From: Evernia prunastri | Taxonomy: Eukaryota > Ascomycota > Lecanoromycetes > Lecanorales > Parmeliaceae | Reading direction: 5' to 3' | Assembly (NCBI GenBank): GCA_003184365.1 | Contig: NKYR01000021.1 | Coordinates: 186,001 to 250,000, forward strand | DNA length: 64,000 nucleotides | Shown here: one piece after another, positions 21,588 through 31,326 of the stretch | How the letters are laid out: each line of letters opens with the position of its first letter | Position numbering within the stretch: position 1 is the first letter of the stretch | The notes under the pieces: model-generated | Databases searched by the model: none | What the model was told of the DNA's origin: nothing | The model's input: the letters and a program-made list of their open reading frames with translations, nothing else | Program-made: the position numbers and the translations under genes

Positions 21588-22537
21588 ATGGCCATGCAAC
21601 GTGTTCTCTTTCCTCGGTTGCATCTAGCAGAGGTCGAGGATCAGTCATGGTGTCCTTCCTGGCTGCGCGAGCACTCCCACAAAGCTCTCCTTCGTACGTG
21701 GCGCATGTCTATCTCCAGCCGCGGCCCACCCGCCGTACAAGCCTGCCAGATCCTCATCGATCAACTGGGCGGTCCCAAAAATGCCGCCAAGTATACTTTC
21801 GTCGACGCTTGCGCTGGCGCTGGCGGACCCACACCGCTTCTTGAGCAACGCATGAATCAACAGCTGAGATCCGCCGGCCTGGATAGTGTGAGATTTGTCC
21901 TGACGGATTTGTGGCCAGATATCAAAGCTTGGAAGGAAATCACGAGCAGGAGTAGGAATATTTCGTACATTGAGCAGCCCATAGATGCGACAAAGGGGGT
22001 GAGATTGGTTCCGCCGGAGGGGAAAGAGTGCAGGATGTTCAACCTTTCCTTCCATCATTTCGACGATGTGCCCGCAGAAAAGGTTCTCACAAGTGCGGTT
22101 GACTCTGCCGACGCGTTCGTGTAAGGAGCCCACCAACAGTACTGATTATCCCTGTATGAAGGACTTGACTGACTGAATTCTCTGATAGCATTTTCGAGCT
22201 AACGCACCGCACCCTCCCCGCTTTACTCAACACCACTCTGATCATTCTCTCCCCATTCATTACGACTTTGAGGGACTGGTGGTGGTCGCCGATGTATCTC
22301 CTGTTCACATATATCATCCCAATCATCCCGTTATTCTATGCCATCGACGGATATGTTTCGTGTGCTAGATGCCGTACGCCGGACGAAACTTGGAGTCTAT
22401 TGACTAGGCATACTGGGTTGAGTGTGCCCGAATGGGAGCAGAAAAATGGCTGGGAGCTCAGCAGTGGTCAGCAGGTAGTGATTCCTCCTTTCGGAACACT
22501 TTATTGGTATGCGGGGGTGAAGAAGGCAAATGTCTAG
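21588..22537 (+). CDS. Membrane-associated SAM-dependent O-methyltransferase (Atr3-like)
   Basis: Exons 21588..22120 and 22189..22537 (68-bp intron, phase 2) give 293 residues. A class I SAM-binding motif lies at 72-83 (VDACAGAGGPTP), with later methyltransferase strands such as RMFNLSFHHF. After the Rossmann core, exon 2 carries two hydrophobic segments (about 190-203 and 211-228, rich in Trp/Ile/Pro), unlike ordinary soluble methyltransferases. The atranorin cluster of lichens encodes a methyltransferase acting on the carboxyl of the oxidised depside; position and architecture suggest the same role here, probably at the ER membrane near the P450. The methyl acceptor (carboxyl or phenol) cannot be decided from sequence. 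Confidence 0.82.
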
Positions 22538-24201
22538 GCTGGTAGCTGTGACTGTGTTTGATCGCAATAGATCTTTTTCGAAGACAGATACTGCGTAGGC
22601 AAGGATAGCGACTACTTGAATCCGATTGCGATGTATGAAAGCTGCTCCATTAACTATCTCCCCAGTCCATTTGGCCCTTCGGCCTCTGCATTGTCACGGC
22701 AAACTGTTTCCTGCTATTTTTGAACAAGGCTTGACGTGCAAGTATTCAACATCTCAGGGTCGCGAATAGTCACCATGAGAGACCCCCGCTCTCAAGCGGT
22801 TACCCCATTTTTCCAGCCTCGACTATTATTTCTTTCCCACGACCGCAGCGTGCCATATCGTAGATCTCCTTATATGTCCACATCACATACCCTCACATAT
22901 TCTCAGGATATCGGGTCCCCACTTCCTAGCCATGAAAGTCACAAACGAAGTCGCTGTCTTCTCATGGCCGACCCAACATATCAACATTTCAGTGCCAATC
23001 GTCAGAGACTTTGATCGGAACACCGATCATGTGCTGGCCCAGGAGTGGATGCTTCTGAGGTTAGCGGTACATCAATAATGTCTCACAGGCTCCGAGACAG
23101 AAGAAAAAATGGGAGGAGCAGTGAGACGCATAGACTATCCATATGCTCGATATGAAACAGCAAAGGTCAGCACGCTGGTGGAGTCCAATTGGCGGATTGA
23201 CGTTCTCTTCATTTGGAAAAAAAAGCACCTGGGCTTGTGCTGGATGAGAAGTTTCTGGGCTTCGACCGGAATGTCTCAAAGTTGGAGCTCGACACCCGGT
23301 AATAAAAGACCGAGCATCTACAATCCGTGCAGGACCTCCGTTGCCTCTGCTGATGGCCTCGAGTAGGGAAACGTGAAAGTGCCATCCTTTACTAACGCAA
23401 GAGTCCAGTCTCTTTCTCCCTCATATCTCGCTTATCAAGACCTTAACGGATGCTTTCAAACCCCATGAGGTCTAGATAAACCACACGAGAGTCTTCCTCG
23501 CACTGCAAATCGGGGCCTGCATTGCGGAATCGTGATGCGTGGTCCCCGCCGCCAGGAATATCACGAGAGTCCTTCGCTACCGTTGTGCTTGCGTAACGCT
23601 AGGATCCCTAAACGCTTTTATGTATCTTCCTCATCAGGAACGGACTCATAGAATAAGAATTGAGAGACAACAGGGCATGAGAATGTTGGCGAGGGAAAAT
23701 GGGGTTGGGTTTTTGGGAGGATGTGGATGGAGGGGAGGAGATACAGAGGGATGTGCAGAGGGCGGTGGGTCTCTTACGGGCGCTTGTGAAGGTCTTGCTG
23801 TGGGATATGGAGAACGGCGGTTTAGGGAGTGGATGAAGACGAAGATAGAATAATGTTTTTTTGGGCAACCTTTTTGTGCACACTATTTCATGCTGCGGTC
23901 AAGCTACCAGGATCCTCAAAGGAACGTTGTTCTTGGCAATGTTGTATACCTAGCCCCCAGCACGCCGCCGTCGCCGTTTGTTGGAAGGATCAAATCCCAG
24001 CCAGGCCAGCTGAGGCTATGCAAACCAAACCAGTCCTTACTATGTTTCACTAAAACAGCAAGATACATTTATACTTCTCAAAACGGGACCTCAGAATATC
24101 TTTATTTTCAACCTTTGTTCGTTGGCTTCCCCTTCTGTTTCCATTCTGTCCATCATCTGTTCATTCATTCATTGCTTCATACACTCATTGACTCATCTAC
24201 C
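22538..24201. other. Intergenic region at the right border of the cluster
   Basis: About 1.7 kb between the last cluster gene and the first housekeeping-like gene. Only short open frames are seen, including a 48-codon one at 22932-23078. The 5' UTR of the following gene probably occupies the last few hundred bases, which are CT-rich. No transposon was recognised. Confidence 0.55.
22932..23078 (+). CDS. Small open frame, 48 codons, unrecognised
   Basis: An ATG-initiated 48-residue frame starting MKVTNEVAVFSWPTQHINIS that reads protein-like but has no recognised family. It could be the first exon of an unmodelled gene or a remnant. No convincing splice partner was found downstream. Confidence 0.15.
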   Translation: MKVTNEVAVFSWPTQHINISVPIVRDFDRNTDHVLAQEWMLLRLAVHQ

Positions 24202-25308
24202 ATGTATCTATTCCCCTTCTTCTTCCAATCGTCCACCTCACCCGCCTCTATGTCCACCCCATTCCTTTTCTCCACAATAACAATACTCACTGCCCTCGTC
24301 TCGCCTTGCAAAGCCTACGTCGACTGGCTCTACCCGCCGTCCAGCTCCTCAAACGCCCTCGCATTCAATTACAACGACGTCGTCTACTTCACCTGGGATT
24401 CCAACTTTTCAACCCCGGCTATCGCGCTCTGGTGCGCGAGGAATGATCAGTACTATTCCCGTAAGTTCTCGTCTTGTCCTATCTCACGTACACATTGGCA
24501 AATGATATTGCCCGCCCTGTGTACATTTCCTCTATCCATCCATTCACAACTCCCACACCCTTCTCCAGCTCTCCATCATATCAATCAATCACCCCTCAAA
24601 CCAACTAGACAACACTTACTTACTTGTGAACCCTCCGCCCGCCCCACAGTCTACACAGCCAACACCACAACCAACGGCACAACCCCGCAATCCTTCCCCT
24701 ACGCCGACTCTTTCAACCAATCATGCCACATGTCCCTCTACTGCAACAGCAATTCCGACCCACAGTGCCAGCCGGCGGGCCACCCGAGCCCCGAGTTCTC
24801 CCTCCTGCACAACCACGCCGCGGCCGCACAGACCTGGGGGCTTTCGGCGACGAAGGAGGTTGGGAAGGCGGCTGCTACCTCGACGAGTGGGATTGCGACT
24901 GGGACTGGGACTGGGACTGAGACTCCAGCGGCTGCGAAAACGGCGGCTGCCAGTGCGTCAACTGCGAGGTCAGCAGTGACGGGAACAGCGACAGCGACGC
25001 CGAGCGGCGGTGGGCTTAGTACGGGGGCAAAGGCAGGGATCGGTGTCGGGGTTGCGGTGGGTGCTATTGTGGGTTTTGCGGCGGTGGGCTTGATCGTGGT
25101 GAGAGCAAGGAGCAAGAGGAGGGAGGGAATAACGGGTCGGGATGGTTCAGGGGGACCTAAGATGATGAGCGAGCTGGGGTATAGCGGTCATCCGGGGTGG
25201 ATGGGGCCGCCTCGGCAGGAGATGGATGGCGAGGGGAAGAGAGGTGAATTGGGAGGGACACCGCAGGCGGAGCTGAGTTCTGTCGCTAGTCCGGTGAGGT
25301 ATGGATAG
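24202..25308 (+). CDS. Secreted/single-pass membrane protein with Ser/Thr-Ala stalk (Wsc/Mid2-like topology)
   Basis: Exons 24202..24460 and 24650..25308 give 305 residues. A signal peptide ends near SPCKA and is followed by a Cys-containing ectodomain with several N-glycosylation sequons. Next come an Ala/Thr/Ser/Gly-rich stalk with a TG repeat, one transmembrane helix (GVAVGAIVGFAAVGLIVV), a basic stop-transfer RARSKRR and a Gly/Pro-rich cytoplasmic tail. This is the topology of fungal cell-wall stress sensors and similar surface proteins; no canonical WSC domain is evident. A second Met at 24250 would give a shorter, cleaner signal peptide. The 189-bp intron is a multiple of three and free of stops, so a retained-intron product of 368 residues is also possible. 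It is not obviously part of the PKS cluster. Confidence 0.7.
   Translation: MYLFPFFFQSSTSPASMSTPFLFSTITILTALVSPCKAYVDWLYPPSSSSNALAFNYNDVVYFTWDSNFSTPAIALWCARNDQYYSRKFSSCPISRTHWQMILPALCTFPLSIHSQLPHPSPALHHINQSPLKPTRQHLLTCEPSARPTVYTANTTTNGTTPQSFPYADSFNQSCHMSLYCNSNSDPQCQPAGHPSPEFSLLHNHAAAAQTWGLSATKEVGKAAATSTSGIATGTGTGTETPAAAKTAAASASTARSAVTGTATATPSGGGLSTGAKAGIGVGVAVGAIVGFAAVGLIVVRARSKRREGITGRDGSGGPKMMSELGYSGHPGWMGPPRQEMDGEGKRGELGGTPQAELSSVASPVRYG
24895..24924 (+). repeat. Tandem hexamer GGGACT-type, five units
   Basis: Five consecutive six-base units (one GCGACT, three GGGACT, one GAGACT) inside the stalk-coding region give alternating Thr-Gly. The tract is likely length-variable, as in many fungal surface-protein stalks. 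Confidence 0.85.
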
Positions 25309-25386
25309 GGTAGGGTAGGATGGAGTTCTGAATATGGAGCGGTGGATATTGGAAAACGGGGGTTTTGGGTGTTATTTTCAACTTCT

Positions 25387-28329
25387 TTAGATCTTATTCT
25401 TGGCTCCTGCAGCCCCCGGGCCCTTTGGCATTTTTCGATCCGTCCCTAACGCGTCCAAATCTTTCTTCTTGTGGTAATGCGGTGCCGCTTCTGCCAACCA
25501 CTCTGCCTGTATCGGCAGGTTGCCTCTCATGTACTCCCTCGACGTGAGCACAAGCTCGTAGAAGATGATCCATTTCGGGTTCACCTCGAACAGCGTATTG
25601 CTAGGATGCAGGTACGTCGTCATGCTATTCTTCACGGTGCGGTAGCTGTCTCCGCCTTTCTGCAAGCGCGCCGCGTTGGGGAAGAAACCAGCCGTGAGGG
25701 ATTTCTGGATGGGCACGAGATCCTGGGCGCCGACAGAGGTGATAGTGACTTCGACTCTGTCGCAGAGCTTGGCAAGTTGATCTCGAACGTCTCGAGCGCG
25801 GGTAAGGCTCCGTTGCTGCAGGAAATTCTCGCGGGCCCAGACATAGCTGAAGTCGCTATCAACCCATTGGTTCCAGATGTTCAGTAGAGAGAAGTGATCA
25901 CCACCTTCTTTGATGGTGAAGCGTGCGCGGGCACTATCGGCGAGCATTTTCTTGTCTTTGGGTCGGTAAAAGAGGGACGCGGATTCGCCAAGCATGGCGA
26001 TAATTGACAGCACTTCTTCGACGCAGCCATGCTTGTCGGCGGCGAGGATAGAGCGTGCTAGCATAGGGTCGGTTGGAAACTCGGCCATTTGGCGCCCAAG
26101 TTTGGTCAAAGCTCCCTTGTCGTTTAAAGCACCGAGGGCATAGAGATTTTCGAGGGCGCGGATGAGGGTTTCAGCGGGTGGAGCGTCCATAAAATCGAAC
26201 TCCATGAGCTGGTTGATGCCAAGAGACTTCAGCAAAAGCACCACACTGTTGAGATTCGTCCGCTGAATCTCAGGCATCGTCGAGTCATCGAGCTCGTTGT
26301 GGAAAGCAAACTTGGTGTACAGTCGGAAGCATTTTCCTGGTGCAACTCGCCCAGCTCGGCCGGATCTCTGATTTGCAGACGCCCGAGAGCAGGGAGTGAC
26401 TACCAGCGATTCCATGCCAGTTCTCGCATTATAGACGTTCTCCTTCACGAAGCCTGGATCTATCACATAGACAATACCGTCGATTGTCAGGCTGGTCTCT
26501 GCAATATTGGTGGCCAGCACCACCTTCCTCGCTTTCGGAGGTGTCGGCTCAAATATCTTACTTTGTAGTTCAGAGGGGAGATTGGCGTATATTGGACATA
26601 TAATCATCTCAGGTACTTTCGAACCCAGCTTTCTCGCTGTCTCCTGCAGATTCAGCTCGGCTGCCTCAATCTCCTCTTGGCCGGTCAAGAACACCAAAAT
26701 ATCTCCTTTTGGCTGCGTGATGTGGATTTGGAAGATAGTGGTGACGGCGGCAGCAAGGTAGTTGGCTTCCGGTTGTGGGGTGTAATGGATGTCCACAGGG
26801 TATCTTCGCCCAGGTATATTGAAGATCGGAGCATCGTCGAAGTATTTGGCAAACTTCTGGGCGTCCATCGTCGCTGAAGAGATCAGAAGCTTAAGCTCTG
26901 GCCTGAACCTTGCGATATCTTTGACGAGTCCGAAGAGGATATCCGTGTGCAGCGTTCTTTCGTGGGCTTCGTCAATCATCAACGCCGAATATGCTCCCAG
27001 ATCTGGCTCGGTCAAGAACTCTCTCAGCAGCATACCATCTGTCATGTATTTCAGAATCGTCTTATCGGACGTAGCGTCCTCAAAGCGTATCGAGTAGCCC
27101 ACCTCGTTCCCAACTTTGACACCCATTTCCTCTGCAACACGCGCTGCAACACTCATAGCAGCCACTCGCCTCGGCTGGGTGCATCCTACTTTGAGACCAT
27201 CTGCTGTGTATCCAGCTTCGTGGAGGTATTGAGGTATCTGAGTCGTCTTTCCACTGCCTGTTTCTCCAACGATGATCAGGACCTGGTATTCTCCGATAGC
27301 CGTAAGGAGGTCGTCTCTAAAAGTGTAGATGGGCAAACTCTTCCGTGTATCTTCGATAGAAGAAGCCTTCGCCTCAGCGGCTTTTAACTGTTCCTGCAGC
27401 GCTCTTTGCTCTTTTGTCAAGGGCTTCGCGTCACTGTCCAGCCTGGTGTCCAAGACGAAGTTGATCTTTTGGGCATCATCAAACACATAATCGTAGTCCC
27501 CCTCGTCTACCCTCTCGCTTTGAGAGATCTGAGCCTTTGCCTTCGCCGTCTGTTCCCTTTCCCATTCCTCCTGCTCTGTGACATATCTCTCGTGACCGTG
27601 CTCGTCCTTGTCCACATAGCGCTTGTAAAGAGCCTCCTCTTTCTTCTTTCTATCGATCTTGCCCTTCTCCGTGATGTAATCCTCCGGCATTGTGTATCCA
27701 TCTCTGTGGTCATCGATCCGCAATCTCTCCTCGGCAATACGTAGAACCTCCCTGTTCTTCGCAAATTCATCCTTTTCCCTCCTAGTCAAGTCTGGGTTGC
27801 TTCGGAGTTCTGCTGTCTCGTCGGCAACCTGTTTCCGCAGTAAGGCTAGTCTTTCGGTTTCTCGTTTCTTAAGATATTCTTGCCTAGACCTCTCCCTCAG
27901 GTCCGGCATTGCCGCCTGCCTCGCAGCTGCATCTTCAGCCAGTGCTCGACGCTTAGCCACCTCCTTGCCCTCCTTGGTAGAAGACCGATCCTCGACAAGC
28001 TTTTTCGTCTTCTCGGCATCCTTGAGATTTAGCCGCCTTGCAAACTCGTCCTTCTCCAGCTGGTCTCTTTCCATTTCCCTCTCCCTTCGCGTCTCCTCAT
28101 CGAGTTCCTCATCTGCCGGTTGAACAACAGCTTCGGCGCTACCATCAAGGCGAACTCTCTTTGGTGGTGACTCCTCAAATTCCTCTTCTTCCACGAATTG
28201 CTCGTCGCCCCAGCGGTCCTCAAAGTCATCACTGCCTTTTCGCCGCAGTTTCCTGGATGTTGGTTTCCTGGCTCGTCGGTCATTGTGACCTTCCCGTCGA
28301 GGACTCCGAGAGTTTGTCCGGGAAGCCAT
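25387..28329 (-). CDS. PRP2: DEAH-box pre-mRNA splicing helicase Prp2/Cdc28/DHX16
   Basis: One uninterrupted frame of 980 residues from the ATG at 28329. A charged coiled N-terminal third (RS-like start, many E/K/R) precedes the helicase core: GETGSGKT (355-362), DEAH (453-456), SAT (485-487), QRSGRAGR (654-661), then the winged-helix/ratchet and OB-fold C-terminus ending in a Lys-rich tail. Length and core fit Prp2, which remodels the activated spliceosome before the first transesterification, together with a G-patch partner (Spp2). Some relatives have an extra conserved N-terminal helix bundle that is not visible here, so an upstream exon cannot be excluded. Its neighbours are unrelated housekeeping genes. 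Confidence 0.93.
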   Translation of the reverse strand: MASRTNSRSPRREGHNDRRARKPTSRKLRRKGSDDFEDRWGDEQFVEEEEFEESPPKRVRLDGSAEAVVQPADEELDEETRREREMERDQLEKDEFARRLNLKDAEKTKKLVEDRSSTKEGKEVAKRRALAEDAAARQAAMPDLRERSRQEYLKKRETERLALLRKQVADETAELRSNPDLTRREKDEFAKNREVLRIAEERLRIDDHRDGYTMPEDYITEKGKIDRKKKEEALYKRYVDKDEHGHERYVTEQEEWEREQTAKAKAQISQSERVDEGDYDYVFDDAQKINFVLDTRLDSDAKPLTKEQRALQEQLKAAEAKASSIEDTRKSLPIYTFRDDLLTAIGEYQVLIIVGETGSGKTTQIPQYLHEAGYTADGLKVGCTQPRRVAAMSVAARVAEEMGVKVGNEVGYSIRFEDATSDKTILKYMTDGMLLREFLTEPDLGAYSALMIDEAHERTLHTDILFGLVKDIARFRPELKLLISSATMDAQKFAKYFDDAPIFNIPGRRYPVDIHYTPQPEANYLAAAVTTIFQIHITQPKGDILVFLTGQEEIEAAELNLQETARKLGSKVPEMIICPIYANLPSELQSKIFEPTPPKARKVVLATNIAETSLTIDGIVYVIDPGFVKENVYNARTGMESLVVTPCSRASANQRSGRAGRVAPGKCFRLYTKFAFHNELDDSTMPEIQRTNLNSVVLLLKSLGINQLMEFDFMDAPPAETLIRALENLYALGALNDKGALTKLGRQMAEFPTDPMLARSILAADKHGCVEEVLSIIAMLGESASLFYRPKDKKMLADSARARFTIKEGGDHFSLLNIWNQWVDSDFSYVWARENFLQQRSLTRARDVRDQLAKLCDRVEVTITSVGAQDLVPIQKSLTAGFFPNAARLQKGGDSYRTVKNSMTTYLHPSNTLFEVNPKWIIFYELVLTSREYMRGNLPIQAEWLAEAAPHYHKKKDLDALGTDRKMPKGPGAAGAKNKI

Positions 28330-28749
28330 GGTTTCAAGGGGTGAGAGGAAGTTCAAATAAGGCAATGGGAGTATCGTAGTGAAAAAAGAGCCTAAGAGTC
28401 AAGTTTACTCTACTTTACATGATCTCGGGCAAAAACCGGAAAGGCTTGGCATGATAATTTCCCGCAGTTGTACGAGCGACGCTGCTGCTAATATATACCA
28501 CAAAAACCAGATTTGGACCGAGCCTACTGTGGACTGAAAGGCTTAGCTAGAACACGTTCCAAAGTCATTTACGGATTTTGGAGAGAATATGCGAGTTCAT
28601 TGATATGCTAGACCTGACAGATGTAACCATCTGATATCTGACAACACCAACAACAGTAGCATATATCGTGATTTTGCCACTGCATGCGCTCTGCACGATG
28701 TGCACTCCACGGTCCCCCACCAACCAGCACACTTCGATCCATCGAGCTT
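28330..28749. other. Intergenic, 5' side of PRP2 and 3' side of eL19
   Basis: About 420 bp with no coding signal. It holds the PRP2 promoter and the eL19 3' UTR (both genes are on the minus strand). Confidence 0.6.
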
Positions 28750-29648
28750 CTACTCCTTCTTCGCCTCCTCCTCCACCTCGCCTGTCAACGCGTTCCTCTT
28801 TGTCTGGATGCGCTCTTGTCTCCTCTCGCGGGCTGCCTTGGTCTTGTCGCGCTTGGCTTGCATTTCTTCCTTCAGAATACGCTCACGTTGCTTCTCGGCC
28901 TTAGCCTTGTGGATCTGCAAAGAGGTGTGTCAGAGAAAAATATTGTAGACCTTTAGTGTAGTATGACTCACATGCTCGACCAATGCTCGCTTGTGTTTGA
29001 AGGTATTACCCTTGCTCAGGTGGTAGAGCTCGTGGTATAGGTGCTTGTCGATCTTGCCTGAGGCGCGGTACTTGACCAAGAGGCGGCGGAGGACTCGGAG
29101 ACGGCGCATCCATAGCACCTGACTGAACATCGACCAAAAGGATTAGCCAACTCATCTTCGGTAGATGCACGACTACGGTTGCACATCGTAACACCTTCCA
29201 TTGTATGATCTTGCACTGTAGTGGATACCGCGTACCTAGGCATCCTAGCATCACTAGTACCCTTTCTCTTTCCGAATCCTCTATGTCTCCCAATTCGTCG
29301 AGCGGCAGTCAACTCCCTCGCACGCGCACGCGAATGCATGGTGACCTGCTTGCGGATGATGAGGCCATCGGACACGAGCTTGCGGATCGTCTGGCGAGAG
29401 TTGGCGTTGGAGATTTCGTTCATTTCATTGGGATCGAGCCAGATCTTGCGCTTGCCGCAGCCAACGACAGAGGCCGCGAGGCGCTTTTGGGTGCGGAGAT
29501 TGACCCTAGGAGAGAGGGTGAGTTAGCTGCGGAGCAGGATTGATGATGGAGGGGTAACAGCTGTTCCCAGCACGCTGGAGCTAAGCCTTCACAACAGATG
29601 CTCCTGTTACAATTCACATATGGTCCAAGGGCGACATGTAGCTTACAT
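28750..29648 (-). CDS. RPL19: 60S ribosomal protein eL19
   Basis: Four coding exons (29648..29647, 29505..29236, 29122..28972, 28914..28750) give 195 residues, the normal eL19 length. The sequence runs MVNLRTQKRLAASVVGCG, then IWLDPNEMNEISNANSRQ, the RHRGFGKRKGT loop and the long basic C-terminal helix ending GEVEEEAKKE. The first coding exon contributes only the A and T of the start codon; the G comes from exon 2 after a 141-bp intron, so translation starts only on spliced mRNA. eL19 is part of the large subunit and makes an intersubunit bridge. It is highly conserved and not in doubt. Confidence 0.97.
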
Positions 29649-30154
29649 TTTGAATGGCTGGCCGTTGTTGTCGATGAGGGATGTTGTATTGATAGGAGTG
29701 AGTGTCGTTGACTCAATCAAAGTGTGGGCTTGTCTAGCGTGCGGCTAAGCGAGGATCTTCATTTCTGCCAAGACTTGAATTCTCCAGGCGAACGCTCCAG
29801 ATCCTCACCGGCACAGAGTACACACATGAGAACAGCAACAATTCGGCTCAAGAAATCTTTCTTGTTATCCAAATTATTTGGAAAAATTATTTTGAAAAGA
29901 CCGGGTTTCCGTTTGGACGCATATATCCACTTCGTGTTTGGTTGACATCACACTCATTCTGAGACACTTAGACTTGACTTTATACTATACGAGTATAGGA
30001 TAGTCAGTCGATCTCAATCTTCCTACCATGCTGTGACCATATCCGGCGATCCATACGCCTTCTGGTGCTCCATGTTTACGTAGCTAGGCGCGGACTGAAA
30101 GCAGCGCTTAGCCTTTGCTTCGGATCGAGAGCATCTCCGATCAACGTACAGTGA
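29649..30154. other. Intergenic region upstream of eL19
   Basis: About 500 bp, presumably the eL19 promoter. The stretch 29990-30010 is AT-rich. No gene or RNA feature was recognised. Confidence 0.55.
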
Positions 30155-30576
30155 TCATGCTAGAGTGATATTCGTCTCGGTCGAAAAGGCCTTGCTGATT
30201 CTTAGACCACCCTGAAAAAAGCCATTACCAAGCGCTTTGACCGTCTCGCTCCCAACGAAAATCCTGTCCTCGACGTTCCTTTACTTAGCGGAACCCGTTC
30301 TGAAGCTAACTACGAACACTGCAAGTGACATGTTTATATCAGCATGATCCTCCCTGCGATCAAGATCTACGCACCGGAGAAAAAAGCACCATACGGAAGA
30401 CTCGCATTACTCGTCAATCCGTTTGTGATCGCAGCTACCTCAGGCGTCACCGCTCGAATGCCCGTGGCACGGACCTGAAGGTAAGCGCCATCGTCGGTGA
30501 ATACTAGGCCGAGGATATCAGGGCGGCCGTGGAGCAAGTCTGGATCTACGGTTGGCCAATCGTTGGTGTGCGACAT
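30155..30576 (-). pseudogene. DUF3237 (UPF0311)-like fragment with an internal stop
   Basis: From the ATG at 30576 the frame reads SHTNDWPTVDP, then LVFTDDGAYLQVRATGIR, the middle of DUF3237 proteins. A typical 56-bp intron (30374..30319) joins to VSFRTGSAK, a TAA at 30283-30281, then RNVEDRIFVGSE in the same frame. Family members show F-E-T-G...Y..LN..FVG here, and the stop falls where a Tyr is expected (TAC/TAT to TAA is one change). The N-terminal half of the domain is missing. A TATATAA lies at 30664-30658, 82 bp upstream of the ATG. The simplest reading is a truncated, inactivated gene. A short functional peptide is less likely, and family assignment from a fragment is tentative. Confidence 0.5.
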
Positions 30577-31326
30577 TGTTGCGCTGATAGGAGTTTCGAA
30601 CTTGATGGACTGTTGAAGAAGAAGAATTGATTAAGGTACGAGGGCTGGGAAGGGTTATTATATACTCCTCGCTCGGATACCAATGTGCCATTTCTGACGT
30701 GACCGAGGATGAGGCTGCCGCCGGTGGAGAGATTGCCGGATCCGATAGGTAGCTAATGATTGCTATGAGGTCGGATGCTTCGTGAGCTGCGTCAGAGATT
30801 TCACTGACTACATTCTGTACTGTGACCTGGTCATGTCAATCAGAGTCCATTAGCTGTCTGGTATTTGAAGTCCGATGAGAAGATATGAAGCATACGGTCA
30901 AGACCAGAGCAGGCACGAGATAATTGAACACGACCTTTTTTCTAGGTATCTTTCGTCGCACCGATCTCTTCTCAAAAAGTGCTATTTGGGGCATACAGTC
31001 AAATGGGAGTCTTCCATGGAAAGCCGTGGATGCACAGCCCTTGCCATGGATACATGATGCGCAATGTTTACTAATCGCCTGGCATGCATGGCAAGGCCAG
31101 CAGCAATTGGGCCGGTTTTGATAGTGTTTCTCTAGCATGACACATTACGATTTCAACGATTCTACTCTGCATTGGCAGAAGATCCATCATCTATGTCTGA
31201 GACCATCTCTATCGCCAAGGATGATTGGCATGCAGCGGACATTTTTCGAACGTCTCGCTATGCTTGACAGCCCAAAGCCACTGATGCCTTCAAAGTCCGT
31301 TAAGTTCATGTCACGTTGCCACATCA
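30577..31326. other. Intergenic region upstream of the DUF3237-like remnant
   Basis: About 750 bp. It includes TATATAA on the minus strand (30658-30664) and the 3' flank of GCN1. No further gene was recognised. Confidence 0.55.

Noticed and set aside
156..22537. Aflatoxin/sterigmatocystin-type cluster
   Set aside because: Only the regulatory pair resembles it. The PKS has a C-methyltransferase and a different terminal domain, and no fatty-acid synthase, versicolorin or norsolorinic-acid genes are present.
24626..24979. Pro/Arg-rich alternative frame in the surface-protein gene
   Set aside because: Frame-shifted reading of the repetitive stalk; the other frame has signal peptide, stalk and membrane helix.
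27692..28123. Plus-strand frame of 143 codons antisense to PRP2
   Set aside because: Ser/Leu-rich mirror of the Glu/Lys/Arg-rich helicase N-terminus, with no independent signal.
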